Positions 49,623 through 61,611 of a stretch of 64,000 bases of DNA are shown here, piece by piece. The stretch lies in assembly GCA_963921825.1 (NCBI GenBank), contig OY997590.1:44781039-44845038 (forward strand), written 5' to 3'. The stretch's first letter is position 1. Every line of letters begins with the position of its first letter. This DNA comes from Erodium maritimum. Taxonomy: Eukaryota > Streptophyta > Magnoliopsida > Geraniales > Geraniaceae. Below the pieces are notes generated by a model. It was not told the DNA's origin and searched no databases. It saw only the letters and a program-made list of their open reading frames with translations. The position numbers were made by a program, and so were the translations under genes.

Positions 49623-49638
49623 ATCTCCCACTTGCCCT
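49623..49638 (-). other. Element E polypurine tract
   Basis: AGGGCAAGTGGGAGAT on the - strand, next to the 3' LTR. Confidence 0.8.
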
Positions 49639-50130
49639 AGTTCCAATCTAAACTCCAATATGTCCCCATCGACTTTACATGTCTAACATGTTCAGGCAGT
49701 GACACTGCCTTAGTCAAAGGGTTGGCTATGTTATCATCTGTTGCAATATCGGTTATCTTCACTTCACCTCAGTTCAGTATTTATCTGATGAGGTGGATAC
49801 GCCACAGTACATGTTTGGATTTGTTATACGATCTAGGCTTTTAGCTTGCGCAATGGCCCTTGTGTTGTCGCAAGATGGATTCACCGGGCTGGATGGGTTT
49901 TTAATTACACCCAGCCCTGCCATGAATTTCCAAATCCACATAGCCTCCTTAGCTGCCTCTACAGCATCCATGTACTTGGCCTCTGTCGTAGATTCGGCAA
50001 TGATATCTTGCTTTACGCTCTCCCAGGTAAAGCTCTTCCATTCAGCGTAAACACATATCCTGATTGACTTCTAAAGTCATTTGGATTTGTCTTGGAAAAC
50101 TAGCGTCTACTCATCCTTCGACGACTAGTT
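49639..50130 (-). pseudogene. Element E RNase H remnant
   Basis: 49971-49774 reads AAKEAMWIWKFMAGLGVIKN and NPSCDNTRAIAQAK, with Ser in place of Phe next to the CDN motif. The C-terminal PLTKAVSLPEH part is in another frame towards the PPT. Confidence 0.8.
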
Positions 50131-50209
50131 CAGCATCATCTTTCCCCCGGGTTAGAATGATGTCTACTGGTACAACATAAGGCTTACGAGACGTCTGGTC
50201 TCATACATG

Positions 50210-51197
50210 TCATGGCATATATGATCGATCCTGCCCCCAGGCGCATAGGATTCTCATCATCCTTTTCAGCTCATCAGGTGTCTTAGGACACTGAGTCTTG
50301 CTGAGATGAATGCCATGACTAGTGGGTAAGAGTCCTTTCTTTGAATCGAGCATTAAGAACCTACTCAATGCCTTGTTCACATAGGTTCCCTGACTTAAAT
50401 CCAAGACCCTCTTGGTGCGATCTCTACATATCTTAATCCTTAAGATATGAGAAGCATCGCCTAAGTCCTTTATTGAAAAACACTTCCTCAACCAAGCTTT
50501 AGTCTCGTGCAAGGTTGGGATGTCATTTTCAATGAGAACCAGAAAGGTAATATTGCTCCCACTAGCCTTCTTATAAACGCAAGATTCATCCTCGTTCTTG
50601 ATTAAGCCAAATCCAATTACAGCTTCATCAAAACGAAGGATCCAACTCCGAGAAGTTCGTTTCAATCCATAAATGGATTTCAACAACTTATAAATCTTTC
50701 CTTTATTCTTCGGATCGTCAAAACCTTTGGGCCGAGACATACAAACGTACTCAGTCAAATTTCCATTTAGGAAAGCAGTTTTGACATCCACTTGCCATAT
50801 CTCGTAATTATGATACACGGTTATGTCAAGAAGAATTTGGATCGATTTTGACCATAGCCACTAGGGAGAAGGTTTCCTCATAGTCAATCCATTGGATCTG
50901 CCTATAACCTTTCGCCACCAGTTGAGCTTTGTAGGTCAGAGGGTTGTTGTCCATGTCCATCTTCACCTTGAAGATCCATTTGCATCCGATGGTCCTTACA
51001 CTATTGATGGGATCAACTGGTTCCCAGACTCGGTTGTCCGACATGGATTGCATTTCCTCCCTCATGGCTCCCAGCCATAACTCGGAGTTGGGCCCATCCA
51101 CGACTTCCTGAAAGGTGGCTGGATCATCGTGATCCACCATGACTTCATTGTCACCTCCGGATACCATATCTTGGAGGTGGAAGATTGATCCTTTCAA
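50210..51197 (-). pseudogene. Element E reverse transcriptase remnant lacking YVDD
   Basis: 51197-50826 and 50818-50210, with the frameshift at the T-run 50846-50849. FLVL joins IENDIPTL at 50533/50534. The second frame opens slightly earlier than in other copies because a base change makes MYHNYEIWQ readable. Confidence 0.88.
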
Positions 51198-51285
51198 ATC
51201 GCCTTGGACCTTCCAGAATTGTAACAGGAATTGGTTCTTACTCTACGACAATCTCTGGCTCCTTTCTACTGGGTTGCCAATTGGT

Positions 51286-51545
51286 TTAGACAGATCTGTA
51301 CCATCCTGAATTTCTTCGAGATGCACAGTCCTCCCAATGACGTCTTTGGAAACAAAACTTCTTTTCCATAAAGACCCCACCCCAAGCGACGAACACCATG
51401 TTCTCACTGGGATTGTAGAAATAGTATCCCCTTGTTGCTTTGGGATACCACACGAAGGTGCATATCTCAGATCTTGGTTCGAGCTTAGTCGAAACCAAAT
51501 GTTTTACATAAGCCTCGCAACCACAAATCTTTAGGAAGGACAAAG
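51286..51545 (-). pseudogene. Element E integrase C-terminal part, cut by F
   Basis: Reads SFLKICGCEAYVKH to ENMVFVAWGGVFMEKK. It is cut at 51545, with TSD CAAAG (51541-51545) shared with 61607-61611. Confidence 0.85.
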
Positions 51546-54500
51546 TGTTAGTCTTAGTGCCCGTAGTTCAATCCTAAATGTCCAAATGTATATTGTTAGT
51601 CTTAGTGCCCGTAGTTCAATCCTAAATGTCTAAATGTATATATCATCGTTAGCAATAAAATTAAAGCGGCTTTATATTACTTATGTGTTGGAGTAATATA
51701 TCGATGTGTGCTCTGATCTATGCCCACCATGCGAATAGAACCATAGATCGAGATAGATTACACTCGATGGGTCCCTAGTCAACAAAGCTTCTCTAGAAGC
51801 GACTAATATGAAAGATGGCTCTTTATGGCTTACGTTCTGTTAGTCATTGGAATGGGATTCCGGAGTCTGATCATAGATATCATGTGGGACATGATATTGG
51901 ACGACCCGCCCTGGATATGTGCCATAGATTAAGTCATGAACATATTCAGTGTTGTAGCTTGTCATGTATCCTTAGACCAAGGAGTCTTTGTGATCGCTAT
52001 GTAGTCAACAACCTAGTTTGACCTGAGCCTAACGTTGTCCGTAACAGGGCTTCCATAACGGCCAGGATTGGCTTGGGGACGGGCTACATGAGTGACACGA
52101 AAGACGGCTAAGGGATTTATCCCTCATACTAAGGTATGGGAAAGATATCGGTTCTCGGCCGCTTGATCGAGAGTGACTGGAAGAATAGCATGGCCATGCA
52201 CATGATACTGGGTATCATATCTTCAGTCATCTCACATATCCAGGAACGGTGATTGAGAATAATAAGGATGACGGCTCTATGCCTTATCTCAATCAGGATA
52301 TCGGAGATAAAAGGATAATGACAGGGACGACGGAAAGGTTAGAATCGACAGGGTCGATTCGTTATGTAGTGTCAGGCAATACTAAAGTCTCGTTAGTTGC
52401 CACTTAAATAGGATCAAGTAAAATGGGATTTTACGTTGATCTATTGACATGCATAAACCTAAGGGTCACACCGGAGGATGAAACTCATTGACACATTTAT
52501 GGAGAATGGCCAAAAGGGAGTTGTCTCGGGACATGACCAAAACTGGGTTTTGGGTCATGTGCTCGTACGTGAATAGGACTTTACGGATCGAGACAAGGCT
52601 TGGAGTCTTGGGATTGATCGCGTCGGATAATGTTGGACATTTCCGGTATGGAAGGCTTGGAGGCGATGAGCGAATCACGGGACCTCGTTAGAAATGGCCA
52701 CGGGCCATGTTCCAAGAGGCCCATGAAAGGCCCATGCAACCAAGGCCCATGGAACTAATTAATCAAGTCTTGATTAATTAGTACTAAGTAAGCAAGACAA
52801 GGATTAAGGTGTTGGTGATTCACCACCTAACCCAATCTTGTCTTGCCATACTTTGTCCTATTTACACCTTACTTGACACCATACTTGTCCCATGCCTTTA
52901 GTAGGACAAGTATGGGTTTTGTTATGTTTAAGTCATCTTTTTTCAACATAACAAACACAAGACAAGAATAGGAAACACATTTTCTCTCCCTCTTCCATGG
53001 CCATTTCGGGTTTGGCTAGTTTCCACCTCCATGTTTGTGTTCTTGAGTCCTCAAAGAGAAGAACTACGTGGCTTTGATTCCCATGTGGATACGTAGGCGT
53101 CTTGGAGACTCAAGCCAATCATTCGTTAACCGGTGTTCTTGTTTTGCTGCGAGTTGGTTCATCTCCAACCCTACCTCGAGACCCAACATATATATCATCG
53201 TTAGCAATAAAATTAAAGCGGCTTTATATTACTTATGTGTTGGAGTAATATATCGATGTGTGCTCTGATCTATGCCCACCATGCGAATAGAACCATAGAT
53301 CGAGATAGATCACACTCGATGGGTCCCTAGTCAACAAAGCTTCACTAGAAGCGACTAGTATGAAAGATGGTTCTTTATGGCTTACGTTCTGTTAGTCATT
53401 GGAATGGGATTCCGGAGTCTGATCATAGATATCATGTGGGACATGATATTGGACGACCCGCCCTGAATATGTGCCATAGATTAAGTCATGAACATATTTA
53501 GTGTTGTAGCTTGTCATGTATCCTTAGACCAAGGAGTCTTTGTGATCGCTATGTAGTCAACAACTGAGTTTGACCTGAGCCTAACGTTGTCCGTAACAGG
53601 GCTTCCATAACGGCCAGGATTGGCTTGGGGACGGGCTACATGAGTGACACGAAAGACGGCTAAGGGATTTATCCCTCATACTAAGGTATGGGAAAGATAT
53701 CGGTTCTCGGCCACTTGATCGAGAGTGACTGGAAGAATAGCATGGCCATGCACATGATACTGGGTATCATATCTTCAGTCATCTCACATATCAAGGAACG
53801 GTGATTGAGAATAATAAGGATGACGGCTCTATGCCTTATCTCAATCAGGATATCGGAGATAAAAGGATAATGACAGGGACGACGGAAAGGTTAGAATCGA
53901 CAGGGTCGATTCGTTATGTAGTGTCAGGCAATACTAAAGTCTCGTTAGTTGCCACTTAAATAGGATCAAGTAAAATGGGATTTTACGTTGATCTATTGAC
54001 ATGCATAAACCTAAGGGTCACACCGGAGGATGAAACTCATTGACACATTTATGGAGAATGGCCAAAAGGGAGTTGACTCGGGACATGACCAAAACTGGGT
54101 TTTGGGTCATGTGCCCGTAAGTGAATAGGACTTTACGGATCGAGACAAGGCTTGGAGTCTTGGGATTGATCGCGTCGGATAATGTTGGACATTTCCGGTA
54201 TGGAAGGCATGGAGGCGATGAGCGAATCACGGGACCTCGTTGGAAATGGTCACGGGCCATGTTCCAAGAGGCCCATGAAAGGCCCATGCAACCAAGGCCC
54301 ATGGAACTAATTAATCAAGTCTTGATTAATTAGTACTAAGTAAGCAAGACAAGGATTAAGGTGTTGGTGATTCACCACCTAACCCAATCTTGTCTTGCCA
54401 TACTTTGTCCTATTTACACCTTACTTGACACCATACTTGTCCCATGCCTTTAGTTGGACAAGTATGGGTTTTGTTATGTTTAAGTCATCTTTTTTCAACA

Positions 54501-54833
54501 TAACAAATACAAGACAAGAATAGGAAACACATTTTCTCTCCCTCTTCCATGGCCATTTCGGGTTTGGCAAGCTCCCACCTCCATGTTTGTGTTCTTGAGT
54601 CCTCAAAGAGAAGAACTACGTGGCTTTGATTCCCATGTGGATACGTAGGCGTCTTGGAGACTCAAGCCAATCATTCGTTAACCGGTGTTCTTGTTTTGGT
54701 AAGAACTAGTGCTGAATTTTTCTCTTGTTAATCCATTCTTTGTTAGTTGTTTCATGGTTCTAATTGTCTCTTGGTTTTCATTGATTTTCCGCTGCGAGTT
54801 GGTTCATCTCCAACCCTACCTCGAGACCCAACA
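51546..54833 (+). repeat. Element F 5' LTR, split by solo LTR H
   Basis: First 48 bp at 51546-51593, remainder at 53194-54833. Private variants shared with its 3' LTR (CGGCCACTTGATCGAG, GGGAGTTGACTCGGG) confirm the pairing. Confidence 0.93.
51594..53188 (+). mobile_element. Solo LTR H inside F's 5' LTR
   Basis: 1595 bp, TGTTAGTCTTAGTGCCCG to GAGACCCAACA, with TSD TATAT (51589-51593 and 53189-53193). It lacks about 90 bp near its 3' end (CTTGTTTTG joins CTGCGAGTTGG near 53146). No PBS follows, because the sequence continues as LTR. Confidence 0.93.
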
Positions 54834-54834
54834 G

Positions 54835-54846
54835 TGGTATCAGAGC
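54835..54846 (+). other. Element F primer-binding site (tRNA-iMet)
   Basis: TGGTATCAGAGC, one base after the LTR end. Confidence 0.93.
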
Positions 54847-56389
54847 CGTGCTACCTTCGGGATTCACAAGACGGTGTTCAAAGTTTCGGTTTTGCTTGAA
54901 AGTTTCGTTTTTGGCATGTTGTTTTGCTAAATTGTTTGATAACATGTTTTAAATTATTGTTTATGGATTTAATACATGTAAAATGAATTTTTGAAAAGTT
55001 TATCAAATCTGGAATTTTTGAAAAAAATTTGATTTTTCGGGTCTCGGGAGCGGGACTCTCGGGGAGCCGAAACCGGGACCGAACGGGGCTCCGTTGGACG
55101 GAGCTAGGCCAAGCATGACCATTGGATGGTCAATATGCCGAGCTAAACCGTTTTGTTAGTCATGACGAGTTTGGAACCGTCTTGATGAACTCAAAAATCA
55201 AATGTTCAAAAGTTTCAATTTTGAACGGTTTCGATAAACCGAGTATCAAAATTTTTCGAAACTTGGCAATTAATTAAAACCGGAAAATCACATGATGTTT
55301 GATAACATGCTTGTTTGATAACACGATGTGTGATGTGATGTTGGCATGGTGTACATAATAGCCCCGAGTTTGATTTAATTATTTATCGCTTTTCACGGCC
55401 TGCGAGCCGTTAGAGTTAGCGTGTAATTTTTTTTTTCGAGGTGTGGTCGTCGTACCACTTATTTGTAATATTTATTAATTCCCGACCTGCGAGTCGTGTA
55501 TTAAATTGTAATATTTTACTCAAGACGAAGAAAGGGCGAAAAGGTCATTTGGTGGCTTTTCGGGTGTTGGCATCGGCTTGGAGTCGGTGGAGCTCAAGAA
55601 GCTAGTGGGAGTTAGTTTAGGGGGCTATTATGTGCACATTTATCGCTTTATGCTTGGTTTAGTTTATGCATGATTAATTCTATGTGTTTTAGAATTGCAT
55701 GCTTAACTTTATTTACCGAGCATATCACCTCACATGCAAAGATAAAATTGGAATTTTAATCCTTGTGTGTGAACCCTTAGAACCGTCATTGCATTGGATG
55801 TAGTTGAAGGGTTCAAAGGAAGAATTACATTGGATGTAATTTGAGGCATCATTGCATTTGGAATGTAGTTGATGTGCTCATCGCATCTAGGATGTGCCAA
55901 AGTTTTGAACACAACTGGACAAGTAAAAGCGGGTCATGTCCGATACCTCCCAATCATCAACACCTTACTACCTCCCCGTCCTATGGGTGTCGTGCGCATT
56001 AGCGGAGCATCCATGGGGAAGCGGGGTAGTAGGTTTGGACGACATATGTGGGTGTCGTGCGCATTAGCGGAGCACCTACATAGTGACGAGCCATAGTTGA
56101 AAATTGGTGGACCCGACTACGATTCTCGGCCTGAGGTTGAGCTAGGGTAACAGATAGGGTAAGTCGTGTACATAAGTACATACCCTAGCCAGGAGTCACA
56201 TTGGATGTGATTGGATGGAGTCCCACCTACATAGCTCGATTAAGTGGTGAGCATTAGTTCAGCTTAATCGAGTGAATCAAGGATCTTGGTTTCAGATTCT
56301 AAAGGTTTAGAATCGATTGTTGGTGTTTAAGCTTGATCTTCATAAAATTTATTCAGTTTACTGATTGAATTTTATCTGTTGTAGATCAA
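54847..56389 (+). other. Element F leader with hairpin domain
   Basis: About 1.5 kb with no coding signal. It contains a long-range inverted repeat (13-bp arms ACATAATAGCCCC at 55353-55365 and GGGGCTATTATGT at 55621-55633). Enclosed are hairpins ACGGC-CTGCGA-GCCGT (55395-55410), GTGGT-CGTCGT-ACCAC (55443-55458) and CGAC-CTGCGA-GTCG (55483-55496). Further on are TGG-centred palindromes (55824-55840, 55855-55865, 56196-56210) and a 25-bp direct repeat at 55985-56009 and 56050-56074. Confidence 0.85.
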
Positions 56390-57098
56390 ATGGCAAATTC
56401 AGCGAACATTAATAGTTTGTCATTAAAAACCATTCTTGACAGGGTCAAGCTAAATGGGACAAACTATTTGGACTGGTACAGAATTTTGAGAATAGTCCTC
56501 AAGTCTGAACGCAAAGAATATGTCCTTGACAAGGCTGTCTCTAAGACCATATCAGAGTTACATGAAGTGTCATTAACTGCTGAGAAGAATATCTCAGGGA
56601 TCTGGGATCCAAGGATATTCTGATGGTCAACAAGGGAATTGGAAGTGGCAAGGGCTGGGCCCATGCGCACTTGGCAGGAATGATGAGACACCTGAGAATG
56701 TCTGCTTCTACTGCCAACAGCCTGGTCATTGGAACCGGGATTACAGGAAGTTCACGGCTGATCTGAAGAAGGGCAGTGGGACTGCGCCTTCATCAAATAG
56801 CCTGGATGATCTGAAGAAGGGCAGTAGGACTGCGCCTTCATCAGGAAACCTGGATGATCTAAGGAAGGGCGATGGGATCGTGCCTTCATTCGGTATTAAC
56901 TCTATAGAGCTACATCTCTCTACTTCCAAAGATTCATGGGTATTAGATACCATGACTGAATCTCACACATGCACTAATATATGGTGGCTGAAAGTAGGAG
57001 ATATTTGGAAAGCACGAAATGGACCTCAGAGTTGTGGCAACTACTGTAGGATCCATGAGTCTTGCTTTGCCAAGAGGCCTTGTCTTAGTATTGTATAA
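56390..57098 (+). pseudogene. Element F gag-protease remnant
   Basis: ATG at 56390 gives 77 codons (MANSANINSLSLKTILDRV, NGTNYLDWYRILRIVL) ending at TGA after WDPRIF. In the next frame come CFYCQQPGHWNRDY (first Cys codon 56703, Tyr at the fourth ligand, codon 56742), three 16-residue repeats at about 56757-56895, and SWVLDTMTESH with the catalytic Asp codon at 56946. A full copia gag has a long capsid-like middle; here only about 30 residues separate the N-terminal part from the knuckle, so a large deletion is inferred. Most other copies share the layout. Confidence 0.88.
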
Positions 57099-58255
57099 TG
57101 TATATTGCATACCTACTTTTAGTAGGAATATTATATCTGTATCCGTGTTTGACAAGGAAGGATATAATGTTAATATTGGAAATGGAGTTTTCAATGTTCT
57201 ATGCAATGATATGTTTTATACCAGTACTGACATGGTTGGAGGATTGTACATATTAGATATGGGTAACAATGCCTCAAGTTCTATATATTCCGTTAATACC
57301 AAGAGGTCTAAATCCAACGATTTAAACCTAACTCTGTTATGGTACTGTCATTTGGGTCGCATAAACAAGAAGCGCCTATCAGCACTTCAGAAGTGCGGGC
57401 TTTCAGGTTCATTCGAATTCCATTCGATCGATAGGTGCAAGGTTTGTTTGATGGGCAAAATGACTAAAGTGCCCTTTATCGATCGCGATGAAAGGGCGGG
57501 TGAATTATTGGGGCTGATACACTCGAATGTGTGTAGACCAATAAGTTCACTTGCCAGGAGGGGTTTTAGCTACTTTATCACATTTACTGATGATTACAGT
57601 AAATATGGTTATGTCTATTCAGTGAGACATAAGTCTGAAGCTTTTGATAAATTCAAAGAGTTTAAGACTATAGTAGAAAACCAGCTCGACAAAGGTATTA
57701 AGGCACTTCGATTGGATCGAGGTGGAAAATACTTGACCACAGAGTTATTAGATCATCTAAAAGAGAATGGGATCCTTTTGGAATGGACTCCTCCTAGGTC
57801 ACTGTAGTTGAAAGGTGTAGCCAAACGGAGAAATCGGACATTGTTAGACAATGGTCTGTTCCATGATTAGTTGGACTGATCTCCCAATCTCTTTTAGGGG
57901 TTTTGCTCTAGAGACGACCGCATTCATAGTGAATCGGGCTTCGACGAATGGTGTGGAAGGGACACCATTTTAAAAATGGTACGGGATGATGCCCGCTTTG
58001 TCCTTCCTAAATATTTGTGGTTGCGAGGCTTATGTGAAACATTTGGTTTCGACTAAGCTCGAACCAAGATCTGAGATATGCACCTTCGTGTGGTATCCCA
58101 AAGCAACAAGGGGATACTATTTCTACAATCCCAGTGAGAACATGGTGTTCGTCGCTTGGGGTGGGGTCTTTATGGAAAAGAAGTTTTGTTTCCAAAGACG
58201 TCATTGGGAGGACTGTGCATCTCGAAGAAATTCAGGATGGTACAGATTTGTCTAA
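57019..58255 (+). pseudogene. Element F pre-integrase and integrase remnant
   Basis: 57019-57807 (262 codons) has the protease-integrase linker, LWYCHLGRINKKRLSAL (the expected paired His are altered), CKVCLMGKMTK (the Cys pair is kept), FTDDYSKYGYVYS and ALRLDRGGKYLT. TAG at 57805-57807 ends it. Six codons later in the same frame the catalytic Glu position is AAA (57823-57825, GVAKRRN). 57986-58255 continues the integrase C-terminus after further stops. Confidence 0.88.
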
Positions 58256-58343
58256 ACCAATTGGCAACCCAGTAGAAAGGAGCCAGAGATTGTCGTAGAG
58301 TAAGAACCAATTCCTGTTACAATTCCGGAAGGTCCAAGGCGAT

Positions 58344-59331
58344 TTGAAAGGATCAATCTTCCACCTCCAAGATATGGTATCCGGAGGTGACAATGAAGTC
58401 ATGGTGGATCACGATGATCCAGCCACCTTTCAGGAAGTCGTGGATGGGCCCAACTCCGAGTTATGGCTGGGAGCCATGAGGGAGGAAATGCAATCCATGT
58501 CAGACAACCGAGTCTGGGAACCGGTTGATCCCATCAATGGTGTGAGGACCATAGGATGCAAATGGATCTTCAAGGTGAAGATGGACATGGACGGCAACCC
58601 TCTGACCTACAAAGCTCAACTGGTGGGGAAAGGTTATAGGCAGATCCAATGGATTGACTATGAGGAAACCTTCTCCTTAGTGGCTATGGTCAAAATCGAT
58701 CCAAATTCTTCTTGACATAACTGCGTATCATAATTACGAGATATGGCAAGTGGATGTCAAAACCGCTTTCCTAAATGGAAATTTGACTGAGTATGTTTGT
58801 ATGTCTCGGCCCAAAGGTTTTGACGATCCGAAGAATAAAGGAAAGATTTATAAGTTGTTGAAATCCATTTATGGATTGAAACGAACTTCTCGGAGTTGGA
58901 TCCTTCGTTTTGATGAAGCTGTAATTGGATTTGGCTTAATCAAGAACGAGGATGAATCTTGCGTTTATAAGAAGGCTAGTGGGAGCAATATTACCTTTCT
59001 GGTTCTCATTGAAAACGACATCCCAACCTTGCACGAGACTAAAGCTTGGTTGAGGAAGTGTTTTTCAATAAAGGACTTAGGCGATGCTTCTCATATCTTA
59101 AGGATTAAGATATGTAGAGATCGCACCAAGAGGGTCTTGGATTTAAGTCAGGGAACCTATGTGAACAAGGCATTGAGTAGGTTCTTAATGCTCGATTCAA
59201 AGAAAGGACTCTTACCCACTAGTCATGGCATTCATCTCAGCAAGACTCAGTGTCCTAAGACACCTGATGAGCTGAAAAGGATGATGAGAATCCTATGCGC
59301 CTGGGGGCAGGATCGATCATATATGCCATGA
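58344..59331 (+). pseudogene. Element F reverse transcriptase remnant lacking YVDD
   Basis: 58344-58715 has CKWIFKVKMDMDGNPLTYKA. A +1 shift in the A-run 58692-58695 leads to 58750-59331 with MDVKTAFLNGNLTEYV, SIYGLKRTSRSW and KDLGDASHILRI. Copia RTs read (Y/F)xDDILLIGND between the FLVL and DIPTL parts. Here FLVL joins IENDIPTL at 59007/59008, an in-frame loss of about 21 bp that takes out both catalytic aspartates. Downstream, RMMRILCAWGQDRSYMP is a frame-shifted version of the usual AVGSIMYAM block. Confidence 0.9.
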
Positions 59332-59399
59332 CATGTATGAGACCAGACGTCTCGTAAGCCTTATGTTGTACCAGTAGACATCATTCTAACCCGGGGGAA

Positions 59400-59904
59400 A
59401 GATGATGCTGAACTAGTCGTCGAAGGATGAGTAGACGCTAGTTTTCCAAGACAAATCCAGATGACTTTAGAAGTCAATCAGGATATGTGTTTACGCTGAA
59501 TGGCAGAGCTTTAGCTGGGAAAGCGTATAGCAAGATACCATTGCCGAATCTACGACAGAGGCCAAGTACATGGATGCTGCAGAGGCAGCTAAGGAGGCTA
59601 TGTGGATTTGGAAATTCATGGCAGGGCTGGGTGTAATTAAAAACCCATCCAGTCCGGTGAATCCATTTTGCGACAACACAAGGGCCATTGCGCAAGCTAA
59701 AAGCCTAGATCGCATAACAAATCCAAACATGTACTGCGGCGTATCCACCTCATCAGATAAATACTGAACTGAGGTGAAGTGAAGATAACCGATATTGCAA
59801 TAGATGATAACATAGCCAACCCTTTGACTAAGGCAGTGTCACTGCCTGAACATGTTAGACATGTAAAGTCGATGGGGACATATTGGAGTTCAGATTGGAA
59901 CTAG
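59400..59904 (+). pseudogene. Element F RNase H and pol C-terminus remnant
   Basis: 59570-59767 reads DAAEAAKEAMWIWKFMAGLG and NPFCDNTRAIAQAK. In another frame, DDNIANPLTKAVSLPEH leads to a stop at 59902-59904, just inside the PPT. Confidence 0.82.
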
Positions 59905-59918
59905 GGCAAGTGGGAGAT
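59903..59918 (+). other. Element F polypurine tract
   Basis: AGGGCAAGTGGGAGAT directly upstream of the 3' LTR. Confidence 0.8.
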
Positions 59919-61606
59919 TGTTAGTCTTAGTGCCCGTAGTTCAATCCTAAATGTCCAAATGTATATATCATCGTTAGCAATAAAATTAAAGCGGCTTTAT
60001 ATTACTTATGTGTTGGAGTAATATATCGATGTGTGCTCTGATCTATGCCCACCATGCGAATAGAACCATAGATCGAGATAGATCACACTCGATGGGTCCC
60101 TAGTCAACAAAGCTTCACTAGAAGCGACTAGTATGAAAGATGGCTCTTTATGGCTTACGTTCTGTTAGTCATTGGAATGGGATTCCGGAGTCTGATCATA
60201 GATATCATGTGGGACATGATATTGGACGACCCGCCCTGAATATGTGCCATAGATTAAGTCATGAACATATTCAGTGTTGTAGCTTGTCATGTATCCTTAG
60301 ACCAAGGAGTCTTTGTGATCGCTATGTAGTCAACAACTGAGTTTGACCTGAGCCTAACGTTGTCCGTAACAGGGCTTCCATAACGGCCAGGATTGGCTTG
60401 GGGACGGGCTACATGAGTGACACGAAAGACGGCTAAGGGATTTATCCCTCATACTAAGGTATGGGAAAGATATCGGTTCTCGGCCACTTGATCGAGAGTG
60501 ACTGGAAGAATAGCATGGCCATGCACATGATACTGGGTATCATATCTTCAGTCATCTCACATATCAAGGAACGGTGATTGAGAATAATAAGGATGACGGC
60601 TCTATGCCTTATCTCAATCAGGATATCGGAGATAAAAGGATAATGACAGGGACGACGGAAAGGTTAGAATCGACAGGGTCGATTCGTTATGTAGTGTCAG
60701 GCAATACTAAAGTCTCGTTAGTTGCCACTTAAATAGGATCAAGTAAAATGGGATTTTACGTTGATCTATTGACATGCATAAACCTAAGGGTCACACCGGA
60801 GGATGAAACTCATTGACACATTTATGGAGAATGGCCAAAAGGGAGTTGACTCGGGACATGACCAAAACTGGGTTTTGGGTCATGTGCCCGTAAGTGAATA
60901 GGACTTTACGGATCGAGACAAGGCTTGGAGTCTTGGGATTGATCGCGTCGGATAATGTTGGACATTTCCGGTATGGAAGGCATGGAGGCGATGAGCGAAT
61001 CACGGGACCTCGTTGGAAATGGTCACGGGCCATGTTCCAAGAGGCCCATGAAAGGCCCATGCAACCAAGGCCCATGGAACTAATTAATCAAGTCTTGATT
61101 AATTAGTACTAAGTAAGCAAGACAAGGATTAAGGTGTTGGTGATTCACCACCTAACCCAATCTTGTCTTGCCATACTTTGTCCTATTTACACCTTACTTG
61201 ACACCATACTTGTCCCATGCCTTTAGTTGGACAAGTATGGGTTTTGTTATGTTTAAGTCATCTTTTTTCAACATAACAAATACAAGACAAGAATAGGAAA
61301 CACATTTTCTCTCCCTCTTCCATGGCCATTTCGGGTTTGGCAAGCTCCCACCTCCATGTTTGTGTTCTTGAGTCCTCAAAGAGAAGAACTACGTGGCTTT
61401 GATTCCCATGTGGATACGTAGGCGTCTTGGAGACTCAAGCCAATCATTCGTTAACCGGTGTTCTTGTTTTGGTAAGAACTAGTGCTGAATTTTTCTCTTG
61501 TTAATCCATTCTTTGTTAGTTGTTTCATGGTTCTAATTGTCTCTTGGTTTTCATTGATTTTCCGCTGCGAGTTGGTTCATCTCCAACCCTACCTCGAGAC
61601 CCAACA
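59919..61606 (+). repeat. Element F 3' LTR
   Basis: 1688 bp, TGTTAGTCTTAGTGCCCG to GAGACCCAACA, followed by the TSD copy CAAAG. Confidence 0.95.
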
Positions 61607-61611
61607 CAAAG

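Larger units (their letters stand above)
51546..61606 (+). mobile_element. Copia element F, complete, inserted in E's pol
   Basis: TSD CAAAG at 51541-51545 and 61607-61611. 5' LTR 51546-54833 (interrupted by solo LTR H), PBS, leader, gag-pol remnant, PPT and 3' LTR 59919-61606. Without H and its TSD the 5' LTR is 1688 bp, the same as the 3' LTR. I noticed few differences between them (53371 T versus 60144 C; 53499 T versus 60272 C), so F is young. It is the best reference copy of the family here. Confidence 0.95.

Noticed and set aside
51546..53188. 51546-53188 as one LTR with a duplicated start
   Set aside because: The TATAT target duplication and resumption of the outer LTR at 53194 show an inserted solo LTR instead.
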